Below are positions 22,862 through 33,229 of a stretch of DNA of 64,000 bases, one piece after another. Source of the DNA: Triglochin maritima (lineage: Eukaryota; Streptophyta; Magnoliopsida; Alismatales; Juncaginaceae). The translations under genes were made by a program, and so were the position numbers. Positions within the stretch are counted from its first letter, which is position 1. Each line of letters starts with the position of its first letter. The notes beneath the pieces are model-generated. The model was given only the letters and a program-made list of their open reading frames with translations. It made no database searches and was not told where the DNA came from. Where the stretch lies: NCBI GenBank assembly GCA_963682175.1, contig OY821771.1, forward strand, positions 29,842,201 to 29,906,200, given 5' to 3'.

Positions 22862-24197
22862 TCTCACGGAAAAAGACTCGCACATCGTACAGTGATAGCC
22901 AGTCCATCCCCAGTATGACGTCGAAGTCCTCCATCGGTAGTAAGACAGATCTGCCAGAAAATCATGGTCTCACGAAACAACTGTGGTGCCGGGGAGAAAA
23001 CTCCCCGCAGTGCCCACCTCACCCATGGGCATACTAACTTCCAACAAAACAGTAGCAACTCAGGGGTCTGATCCAACTCGCCAGCAAACTTCTCCGAAAT
23101 AAAGGAGTGTGTGGTGCCGCAATCAAATAAAACACGAGCAACAAAACCTGAAATGACAAGACTACCTTCCACAACAGTGTTGGAGTCCTTCGCCTCCTCA
23201 GCCAGGATGGTGAAGACTCGCCCTGCTCTCCTGGTATGGCTCTGCGGAACAACGGACCTGCTGCCTCCGCTCCTCCCTGAGACCGGTGGTCCTCGCCTCC
23301 TGCTCGTCTCGCCCTGCCTGCTCGGGCAACCTCGGATGAAATGGCCCAGCTGACCGCATCCCAAGCATGCACCTGTACGTCGGGGGCACTCCTGACCCGG
23401 ATGAGATCTCCCACACGTACCACACGCACCAGACTGGTGTGATCCTCCTCCATCAACCCGGGGCCTCTTGCCCACGTTCCAGTGGAACGTCCAACTACAC
23501 GTCCTCCCGTGCTCACTGGCGGCTTCCGCGCCTCCTGGTAATTCTCTTGGTTGTCCTGATCGATGATAGTCGCATACTTCACTGCATCCGCCAGGGTCTG
23601 TGGCATGCTAGTAATCACCCGCAATCTGAGCTGCTTCCTCAGCCCCTTGATGAACTTCCGTGCACGCTGCTCGGGTGTCACGTAAGTCTCAGAACAATAA
23701 CGCTCAAGGGCGTTAAACCTGCTGATGTAACTAGCCAAGGACATCTCCTTCTGCTCGAGGGCCAAGAACTCTTCCTTCTTCCTGTCTGTGACATGTTGTG
23801 GGAAGAACTGCATGTTGAACTCCTCAAGGAATTCCTCCCAGCTCACGTCAACTCGGTCAACAAACACCACAGCAGATGTGGTCCTCCACCAGTTTGCTGC
23901 CTCTCCATCCAGCACATAGGTGGCCAGGCTCACCATCCACTCCGGTACACAGCCAATCGCCTGGAAAATCCTTTGGATCTTAAAGACCCAGTCCTCTGCA
24001 GCCTCAGGGTCACTCCTGCCATCGAAACTAGGCGGGTCCTGCCTCATGAAGCGATCATGCTCCGCACCTGTCCCTGTCTGCTCGGCCCTCGCTGCCTGAC
24101 GCTCGAGGAACTCGCTCAACCTATCCCAGGTAGCACCCTCAGTGGCATCACTGGCAACACGCTCATTCGCGACGTTCCTCACACGTCTCAGAGGCAT
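22862..24197 (-). pseudogene. Tekay-type Gag and protease
   Basis: Start chosen at MPLRRVRNV (24197), just inside the element. The gag core follows (DPEAAEDWVFKIQRIFQ, ANWWRTTSA, WEEFLEEFNMQFFPQ, KEEFLALEQKEMSLASYISR). Near 23475 a frameshift moves the frame; beyond it come a CCHC knuckle CLGCGQLGHFIRGC (23367-23326), preceded by a second partial Cys/His cluster, and the protease active-site region VLFDCGTTHSFIS at about 23124 (the element's usual DSG/DTG is DCG here). The end joins pol near 22861 through a damaged stretch. The strong 287-codon frame on the opposite strand at 23367-24230 is a shadow of this gene. Confidence 0.88.
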
Positions 24198-24303
24198 CTG
24201 GCACAAGAAACAACTCAAGATCAGCCATGAATGCATGCTAAATGTAAAGTGCAACCTACACTACTACACTAGGTGATTTTTTTGGAAGCCACACATAGGG
24301 ACT

Positions 24304-24319
24304 GACCACTCTGATACCA
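24304..24319 (-). other. Primer binding site, initiator tRNA-Met type
   Basis: On the minus strand TGGTATCAGAGTGGTC follows the LTR end by three bases. TGGTATCAGAG is the usual match to the 3' end of initiator tRNA-Met used by Tekay and many other LTR elements. Confidence 0.9.
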
Positions 24320-24322
24320 AGT

Positions 24323-26371
24323 TGTAACATCACGAAACAGCGGAAATTTAAAATTTTAAACAATCAAGAGATTACTCAGATAAAATCATCAACGGGAATG
24401 TTACTCATATAAATCAACAGTCGGTGCACCAATAATACAACAAAGTTTGTCAAAAGACGTGATTACAACAATAGAAATGAAAAGATACGTAAAGCAATCA
24501 CGACGATCTCGAAGAGTCCGATGAGGATCCTGGCCCCAAAATGTGTGTGTCCGCTGTCACCACCCGACAGAACCTACTGCGGTCCTGAAACATGAATCAA
24601 ACAACGATGCCTGAGTTTCCCATTAGGAAACCTCGCATGCCAAGCTCACTTATACGCATGCAATAGTACGGTAAATGAACATATCATACTAGTGGCATGT
24701 CATATCACATCTGCAATGCATCAAATCCCTCCAAGGGTAAACGGGACCTCAGTCCAACAACAACGACCTTCAACAGGGTCCACAAAGACATTCGTCCAGC
24801 AACAACAACGGGTCACCCTCGGAAACCTACCGTAGGCACATACGGTCTTACGGACAGCACGCGACGCGTCCCCCCACACGCGACTACACGAGCCTAAGGG
24901 ATCGGTGAGGAGCGTCCGCACTTCCGCGCAAGGAACCACGTGGTCTACACCACCTTTGACGGAGTCGTAGCCTGGTCGGTCAACATCCCAGGATAGGTGC
25001 CCAATTGGGGATCATCGTTGGCACAACATCAGCAGTACAACATATGTCTGGCACAACATCGGACGGCACAACCACAAGCCGGAACATCGTCGACACCATT
25101 TTTGCCGGCAAAAACCTCAACGGCATCGCCGGCACAACCTCGACGGTAAAGCATACGTCCGGCACAACATCGGACGGGTCCAAACCATAGTCTGCAGGGT
25201 CATCATGCTCCACGAGCCATGTGTCACACGCATTGGGATCCACAATCCCTCAGGTGTGCTACTCATCAGAGAGTAAGGCAACAACACGTCACACCACGTC
25301 CGATACGGAGGTGGCACGACCCAAGTGTCCACACTCTTCCACACGACGGTCTCTGGGCGGTACAACACGTACCCACCGTCACCTCCCGGCTCACGCTCTA
25401 AGCGAGGACACGGGTTTCTGTGGACAGAGTTGACACGATCACAAGACCAGGAATTCAATTCTGCACACAAACGGTCGACCGAAAGAGCCTAAACGGTCGA
25501 CCGTCCCCAATAGGTTCGGTCGACCGAAAGTCTACAACGGTCGAACTATTCTGCGCATCACTAAAGTCCAAACGGTCGAACAACAGTCTAAAACCGGTCG
25601 ACCGAACACGAGGTCAAAATCCGGAGTTGGTCAAAATCAACAAGACTATTCGGTCGACCGACTCAGGGGTCCCAGTCGACCGAAAACTACAAGGGTCATC
25701 ATAATAGTCTACATAATATACGGTCGAACAATATAGATAAATCGGTCGAACAACATGCATATTCATCAAGTACACTTAAGATCCCGTCGAACGACCTCAA
25801 GGACTTGTCAACCGTCACAAGGCGTCGTTCGACCGGTGATGGTTAAAATCGGGCAAAAATACACTACGGCGGTCGACCGCCTGAAGGGACCCAGTCGACC
25901 GTTGGTCGTCTTCAACCTCGCGTCAGCCGAGGATTTACGCAAATACGTCGCCGGAGAGGTCTCCGACCAACAAAACTCTCCCACGAGAGTGAGCAACAAC
26001 AAAACACACTAAGAACCGGCATACCTTAAGACAAAGACGGAACCCGCCCGAGTTCACTCAACGTCGCCCGCCGACCACAACCTCCGGTCACACGCCTCAC
26101 GCTTGCCTCCTCAACTCCACGCTTGCCTCCATATGCCGGAGTCGCCGCCACGCTCTCATGATCACCGGACAAGGAAGGAGAAAGTGAGAGAGATGAAGTG
26201 AGGAAGGAAATGGAGAAGAGGTGATGGTTTTTCTCCTCAAAACCAACAAAACCCAACAGTAACCGGCCCCCAACTCCATCCCCCATCACCAGCCCACTAT
26301 TCCCCTCCTCTTCCCCATGCTAATCCCCCACTAAACCCGGGATTAGCCTAAGAAAGGTTAAGGACTTAACA
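24323..26371 (-). repeat. Tekay LTR A (5' LTR)
   Basis: 2049 bp; on the minus strand it starts TGTTAAGTCCTTAACC and ends GATGTTACA. Length agrees with LTR B (2065 bp). It contains an array of the palindrome CGGTCGACCG and derivatives at 25460-25905 (six perfect copies by eye) and a degenerate GTTGTGCCGG-type tandem repeat at 25010-25180. LINE sequence resumes at 26372, so this end marks the insertion point into the LINE. Many short frames here are not genes. Confidence 0.85.
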
Positions 26372-27243
26372 AGTTTTAAGTCCATATCTTTTTGTTTTAG
26401 TGATGGACGAGGTAACAGAAGATTTACAGTTTGAGGTCTTGTAGTTATGCTTTTTACAAATGATGTGGTACTAATTGACGAGAATAATAGGTGTTGAGAG
26501 GAAACAAGAGTGGTGAAGGGACACTTTAGAATTAAAAGGTTTTAAACTAAGTAGGTCTAAACCTGAATATAAAGTGTTATTTTAGTGTCATCGACACTGA
26601 TGAAAAACAGATTCGATTAATGAATGGTCAAGTGGTGGGGAGGAGGGATATTTTAGATATGTAGGGTCGACAGTTCAAAATGATGGGGAGATCGACGGAG
26701 ATGTTAGTTATAGGATTAGGTCAGGGTAGATGAAATGGCGTCAAACATCAGACATCAGACATCTTATGTGACAAAAGATCCCACTCAAGTTAAAAGGAAA
26801 TTTTATAGGACTGCTATAAGACCCGTGATGTTGTATGGAACAGAATGTTGGGCTATGAAAACACATGTGCAATAGAAGAGCGTGACTCAAATGAGGATGT
26901 TGTGGTGGATGTGTGGACATACGCGGATGGATCAGATTAGAAATGAGAGAACTTATACAACATAGGCTGAGATGGTTTGGATATATACAAAGAAGACCTA
27001 TGGATGCACCGGTTAGAAGGGAGTATTGAGTCGTGATGAAGACATAAAAAGAGGGAGAGACGTATCAAAATTAGGTTGGGAATAAGCGGTTAAAAAAGAC
27101 CAAAAAGATTAGAATATTCCCATCGATTTGGTTTGGATAGGAGTGCATGGAAGAATGCTATTCACGTGCCCAAATCGTGATTCTTTTGAGTTCATTTCTA
27201 GCCTACCCAACTAGTTTGGGATTAAAGGCTTTATTGTTGTTGT
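26372..27243 (+). pseudogene. RTE-type LINE reverse transcriptase, back part and 3' end
   Basis: The plus strand begins inside the RT palm (LSPYLFVLVMDEVTEDLQ, then MLFTNDVVLIDE in a second frame, where NDV replaces the usual ADD/ADDI). It continues through FRYVGSTVQNDGEID at about 26655-26700, KIPLKLKGKFYRTAIRP at about 26775-26825, MLYGTECWAMK (26830-26860), MRMLWWMCGHTRMDQIRNE (26890-26950) and RWFGYIQRRPMDAPVRR. It ends in the RTE tail TTGGGATTAAAGGCTTTATTGTTGTTG at 27217-27243 (3' end of the element). Several stops. It continues where the fragment ending at 3065 stops, with roughly 70 codons missing between them. Confidence 0.85.
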
Positions 27244-27548
27244 ATCCTGAAACAGTCAAAAAGGAATATAGGTGTCGGGCAAATAAATAATATTCATTTG
27301 CACCTCTTAAGACAACTATGCATTGCACGAATAATAATTATAGTATGACAGAATTATAATATTAATAGCAATTTCAATAACCTTAATAGTAGTCAGAAGG
27401 ACAATAATATTATGAAAACATACACATACAAATAAGGAATGTTTGTCGATTTTAACGCCAACACATCATGGGAGCGTTTAAATAACTTGAGTTTTGAGGT
27501 TTGAAGGACTTTGAGTTCTACAAACCTTAAAACCATATTAGTCATCCA
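27244..27548. other. Unassigned AT-rich spacer
   Basis: Nothing recognisable in these 305 bases. ATCCA at 27544-27548 is the left target duplication of the next LTR. Confidence 0.6.
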
Positions 27549-29063
27549 TGTTGCCTTTTTGGACTCATTACTCTAAATTTTGATGATTAACAAATTAATA
27601 TTATGCATAACTCCAATTAACACATCACACATATCATATTGTTAAATTGTATATATATTGTACATTCCTAACATTGTAGGTGTTGAAACCAAAGAACTAA
27701 TAAACTTCAAGATCAAGGCTCAAGAATTGTAATAAAAACTCAAGGAGAAACATGTAATTTTCAATTTACTTGAGTTTTATGATCAAATGTACACTTAATA
27801 AACACATATCTCATTATCTTAATAGAATATTGAACTAATTTCGATCAACCGAACTCTTTGAGTCAATAACTTCAAATCCTTACTGGAATCACCAGTTCGG
27901 ACGACCGCACCCCAATTGGTCATCCAAAACCTATATTCAGAGAAATTTCAATCTTAGTCACCACTCACTCAGTCATCCAAGTTTTCCTAGCGATAAATTT
28001 AAATGTGGCTTGCTCTGTTTGGCCCACGTCACGCACAATACTTTGAAAATCGGATTGTTCGGTCCACCGAAGCTTCATGGGTTGACTGTTTCTTGTATTG
28101 GTATCTATCGTGCAATGACTCTTTCACGTGTCAATATAGTCGTTGTGCTCACAAGGGTTATTTCATTTCCAATCGTTGGCACTAAACGAAAATTCGATCC
28201 AGACGACCAAGTGGGTTTGGGATGATCAAATCGTTTTGATCAGAGACTGACTAATTCTTATTGTACATATTCAAAGGGCTAGTCGAACCTCATATGGTGA
28301 ATCAAACATCAATTGGTCGAAATTGAATAAAACTACTGGAACTTGATGGTCGGCTAACTAAACCTTATTCGGTTATCCACACCCATTATATTGACCAAGC
28401 CTACCTTTTTGTTTTGGACAACCGTTTGGCAAACGGTCGACCAAACCTGTGCAAATTTCGACCCAAGCTCAATTCAATCTTCTTTCTCATTAGTCAAAAC
28501 TTCACCAACTCTCCCTAACGGTTCTATTTGTTTTGAATCCTATAAAAGACTCCTTTAAGGGACACAAACATACACACAATTTTCTCAGATCATTCATACT
28601 CTTTGTGCTCTTAAGTTCTCAAGTTTTCAAAGCTCCAACAACTCTCAAACTTCATTCAATTCACTCCAAGCATAATTTAAATTCTTTGAGTGCATTCAAG
28701 TTAAAGTTCAATCACTTTCACCAAATTTCATAGCATTGTAAAGGTTTGAGGAAGCTTCATCTCATATTGTAAAGGGAAAATCAAGCAAGGCGAGGGTGTT
28801 CACATGACTAAAATTGTAAGAGGGTATATCTTTGACTCATAACAAAGAGATTATTGGGTTCTCGAGTAGGGATCGGAGGATCAATCAGAACTCACTGAGA
28901 GGACTAAATTATGGTGATATGATCGAACCTCTATAAAATTTCCGGAGTCAACTTGTAGTTGGCAATTTCCTCACTTTTGTTTTTAATTCTTCACTTTTTA
29001 GCTAAATTGTTAATTAATCTTTTCACCCCTCCCCCTCTAGATTAGTGTTCAATCCTACTCACA
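27549..29063 (+). mobile_element. Solo Sirevirus-type Copia LTR
   Basis: 1515 bp, TGTTGCCTTTTTGG...CCTACTCACA, flanked by the perfect 5-bp duplication ATCCA (27544-27548 and 29064-29068). It corresponds to the LTR at 54465-55984 (1520 bp, opposite orientation): shared TTTTTGGAC start, TTTTGATGATTAA at 27577, palindromic GGTCGACC-like motifs at 27840-28445, a TATA box at 28541-28548 (TATAAAAG), and the C-rich CCCCTCCCCCTCTAG tail at 29024-29040. Intact duplications with no internal region mean LTR-LTR recombination removed the rest. Confidence 0.92.
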
Positions 29064-29111
29064 ATCCAAACATACTTTTCTACCATTTGAGTTTAGCATT
29101 TTGGTGTGGAT

Positions 29112-29631
29112 TAGGGTTGTAAATGATGGAGGTTAAACTCGCCAAACCCAGCCCTGTGGATCTAGGCTAGGGTTGAAATTTCCAACACATTAAAACAGAC
29201 AATTCGCAAACCCATTAACTTGATTCGTTAGTGGGTCGGGTTAAGGTCAAGTAAAAATAAGAACCCACCAACTCACTAAAATAATAATAAAATTATACAC
29301 GCATATAATTAAATTACCACTCACTAACTTAATACTAAACCTCAATATATCAAGTACAACATCATTAGTCATAAGTTTAAAAATATTGTAATAAAAATAA
29401 TTTAAGAGTTATAAATTATGTAATTTTCCTCAAAATATTGTTATTTAGGTTATTTTGTGAATTTTTAAATAATACGTGATATTTATAATTATTTTTCAAA
29501 TAAGATTCACCAACATGCCTATGTGGGGGTTTTCTGGGGTAGATTATAACCCAAGTAATGACCATCAATATCTGGCAGGTCGGGTGCAGGTTGATCCTGC
29601 TCTGCCCAATTCCGACCGAATTACTCCCCTA
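29112..29631. mobile_element. Small non-autonomous hAT-like element
   Basis: 520 bp. The ends are TAGGGTTGTAA at the left and, reversed, TAGGGGAGTAA at the right, typical of short plant hAT-type elements. Flanked by GTGTGGAT (29104-29111) and GTGGGGAT (29632-29639), an 8-bp duplication with one mismatch, the length expected for hAT. No coding capacity. Confidence 0.55.
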
Positions 29632-29639
29632 GTGGGGAT

Positions 29640-30282
29640 CTTAGCTTGTAGCTTGCATTCTGCAAATCAAGACATGTGCTTTACAAAATGCAGGTTTCAT
29701 TCCACAATTGCCCCCATCAACCTCATTATTAATTATTCCCAAACATGAGTTTTGAGTTTTCACGAGGTTACCAAAACTGAATCTGTTAAGCTCATAATCC
29801 AAACAAGTAGGCATGAAGTTTGAGTTGAGGGTATGAAATGTATGTGGAGTTTTGAGTTTGGCAACAAGACTCGAAAGGTTTGAGTATTGAACCTCAAAAT
29901 GCAAGTATTGAACCTCAAACGCAAGTTCCATGGACCCCTTGAAAATGAAACTTCTATAGCATAACACGACCTGTTCATTGCCTGATCTCTGATGTCCTCT
30001 CTCCTTTCTCAACGGAGTAGCGGTAATCATGCTCCATTTGGGGTCGCTTCTGGGCTCTACCTGCTCACCTCCACCGCGTGGCCCTAAAACCCAAAATGTC
30101 AGGCTAGGTCACTATTCACAAAATGATGTAATGGTCCCATCAAGAGAATGACGAGAGATTTATCAACCCTATTTTGAGTTCCACTACTTTCACCTCCATT
30201 TCAAATACCTTTTTTTTTAAAACCGAAACACCACTCTTTGTTTATTGGGCAATTTTTAATGTTGTGTACAATATTAAAAGAT
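29640..30282. other. Unassigned spacer
   Basis: No gene or known repeat recognised. Contains a short local repeat (CAAAATGCAAGTATTGAACCTC motif pair near 29880-29925). Ends where Tekay integrase sequence begins. Confidence 0.5.
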
Positions 30283-32040
30283 GTTATGTAATGGTTTTGT
30301 AGTTCCACTCTGGAAGCTCGATCCTCTACCTCGGTCTTGCATGCCTCTGATGCTCAATCTTCACCTGCTGACAAACCAGATATCTATCAACGAACTCTGC
30401 TATCTCCGTCCTCATCCTCTTCCACCAGAAAATTCTCTGAAGATCTCTATACATCTTCGTGCTACCCGGGTGGATCGAATAACAGGATCTGTGCGCCTAC
30501 ACTAAAATGTCCTTCCTCGGATCTCCTCCCTTCGGCACCCAGACACGACCTCTAAATCTCAGCCCACCATCGACTCCAATACTGAAGTCTGATCCATCTC
30601 TAGCAGCTAACTGCAACAACCGAGCTAACTCATCATATAAACTCTAAACCTGAATAATACTCGAGACCATCTGAGGCTCCACTCTCAGCCTAGCAATCAC
30701 TGCACCTGGCGACTCATCGGTGAACGGTCTCCATTCAGACAACGCCTCAAGCAGCTTCCACTCCTGGATAGAAAGACCTGCTGCGGTGACCTCCACCTTC
30801 CTACTCAAAGCATGTGCAACCGAATTCGCCTTCCCTGGATGATACGAGATGAAATCATAATCCTTAATCAGCTAGAGCCATCTACGCTGCCTCATATTCA
30901 GTTCCTTCTGCAAAAACATGTACTTTAGGCTCTGATGATCTGTGAAAACCTCGAAATGCTCGCCATACAGATAATGTCTCCAAGTCTTCAACGCGTGCAC
31001 CACTGCTGCCAACTTGAAATCATGAGTGGGGTAGTTCCGCTCGTACACCTTCAACTATCTCAAAGCGTATGCAACCACCTACCCGTGCTGCATGAGTATG
31101 GATCCCCGCCCAACGCCTGACGCGTCACTGTAAATCACAAACCCACCGCTGCCCCTGGGAAGTGTCAGAACTGGAGCAGTCGTCAGTCGACTCTTCAGTT
31201 CCTGGAAACTATCCTCGCACTTCTGGAACCACACAAACATGACGTCCTTCCGCGTCAAAACCGTCAGAGGCGAAGCCAACCTGGAGAAATCCTGAATAAA
31301 ACGACGATAGTAACCAACCAGACCCGCAAAACTCCTGATCTCCGCCACACTAGTTGAGGCTCTCCACTGCGTCACGACCTCGACCTTCGTTGGATCTACT
31401 GAAATCCCAGATCCCGATACAATGTGTCCCAGAAAGGGAACACTGCTCAGCCAGAACTCGCACTTCGAAAACTTGGCATACAACTGATGATCTCTCAAAA
31501 TACCAAGTACAACTCTCACATGCTCTCGATGCTGCTCCACATCTGGTGAGTATACCAAAATATCGTCCACGAAGACAATCACAAACTGGTAGAGGTACTG
31601 ACTGAACGTCCTATTTATCCAATCCATAAACGTTGCAGGCACGTTCGTCAACCCGAACGACATCACCAAAAACTCGTAATGCCCGTACCTCGTCCTGAAA
31701 GTTGTCTTCTGCACATCTGCCTCTCTGATGCTCAACTGATGGTAACTGAATCGCAGATCAATCTTCGAGAACACCTTAGCTGACTGCAACTGGTCAAACA
31801 AATCCTCGATCCTGGGCAAAGGATACGGATTTCCTATCGGTAACCTTGTTCATCATCATATAATCAATACACATCCGCAGCGATCCATCCTTCTTCTTCA
31901 CGAAGAGCACCGACGCTCCCCAAGATGTGACACTGGGTCGGATAAACCCAGTATCCATCAGATCCTGCAACTGATTCTTCAGCTCTGCCAGCTCAACATG
32001 TGCCATCCTATACGGTGCCTTTGACTACGGCGTAGTCCCA
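30283..32040 (-). pseudogene. Second Tekay-type pol: RT, RNase H and integrase zinc domain
   Basis: Reading down from 32040: the RT fingers ([18 protein letters not shown]), a frameshift near 31830, then the longest open part (31819-31079) with [32 protein letters not shown], catalytic [10 protein letters not shown] near 31560 and the connection domain. RNase H follows after a stop at 31079: [31 protein letters not shown] and VAHALSRK near 30810. The integrase zinc region is near 30440-30350 (MYRDLQRIFWWKRM, YLVCQQVKIEHQR). The element is cut at about 30283 before the integrase catalytic core. Several stops. About the same family as the copy at 21584, and complementary to it in what is preserved. 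Confidence 0.9.
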
Positions 32041-33108
32041 GCTACCAAATCAATACCAAACTCAATATGTCTCTAAGGTGGCAACCCGAAGACATCGTCG
32101 TAAAATACCTCTGGAAAATCCTGGACTATCTCAATGTCCTCCAATCTCCTTGCCTTTGGATCTGAAACTACTATTGTGGCCACGAAATCTCTGCAACAAT
32201 GCTGCAACAACTTCTGTACCCTCACTGCTGATACGACTACTCAGCCTCCTCTGTCCTTCGTCCCAATGATCAGCAGAGCAAGTAGAGCCTTCCTCGGGAT
32301 CAGAATCTTCTTCTCCTAGTACAAGACTTGCACATTGTATTGGGACAGCGAATCCATCCCCAGTATGACATCGAAGTCCTCCATCGACAACAAGATCAAG
32401 TCTGCCGGAAACTCCTGATCTTCCGAAAAAATCGTGGCGCCGGGGAGGAAGCTCCCCACAATGCCCACCAGACCTCACGGTATCGGCCAACGTCTGTGGC
32501 ATATTGTACATCACCTGAGTATGGAGGTGCTTCCTGAGCCCCCGTACAAACTTCCTCGCCCTCTGCATAGGCGTCACACAAATCTCCGAACAGTAACACT
32601 CTTGCGCGTTGAACCTCCGGGTATACTCTGCCAGGGTCGTCTCTCCCTACTCGAGGGACATGAACTCCTCTCTCCTCCCATCTCTGACATGCTCTGGGAA
32701 ATACTGCTCATTGAACTCCCGCAAGAAGTCCTCCTAGCTTATGTCAGTCCGCAGATGTGGTCTTCCACGAGTTGGACGCGTCTCCGCCCAACACATAAGC
32801 TACCATGCATGCCTTCTTCTCGGGAGGGCACTCAATCGCCTGAAAAACCTCATGAATCTTCAGGACCCAATCCTCTGCAGCCTCAGAATCGCCTTACCAT
32901 CAAAGGTAGGCGGGTGTTGTCTCATAAAGCGGTCGAGCATCGCTTCTGCCACTGCTGGCTCTCCTCTGCCTGACTGGCAATCCAACATCGAACCCAGTCA
33001 CTCTACCGTGTCATAGAGTATCAGTCGCTCCTCTGCCCAGTCTGTGCCCCCAGTATCAGCGCTGGTGCTACGGTCCCATGGGGGAGGTCTCACGTGTCTC
33101 GGAGGCGT
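32041..33108 (-). pseudogene. Second Tekay-type Gag, decayed
   Basis: Clear similarity to the gag at 22862-24197, including the shared QRARKFVRGLRKHL block at about 32565-32525, but with more frame changes, and the zinc-knuckle region appears deleted between about 32480 and 32440 (the text jumps from the capsid end to the protease tail). The position of the start codon, 33108-33106, reads ACG instead of ATG. Linked to the LTR at 33230 by a short leader. Confidence 0.75.
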
Positions 33109-33229
33109 CTATACACAAACAAGACAACACACATCAACACCATGAATGCATGAACTAATGCAGACTCTAAAACTCTAAGGGTGGTTTCTTTGGATAAGGA
33201 CACCGGAACCGACCGCTGTAATCTCAAGT

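Noticed and set aside
23367..24230. 287-codon open frame on the plus strand
   Set aside because: It is exactly antisense to the Tekay gag, which has clear capsid and zinc-knuckle motifs; the plus frame has no recognisable domain.
24697..25470. Clusters of short frames on both strands
   Set aside because: They lie in LTR A over a GTTGTGCCGG-type tandem repeat and have no conserved protein features.
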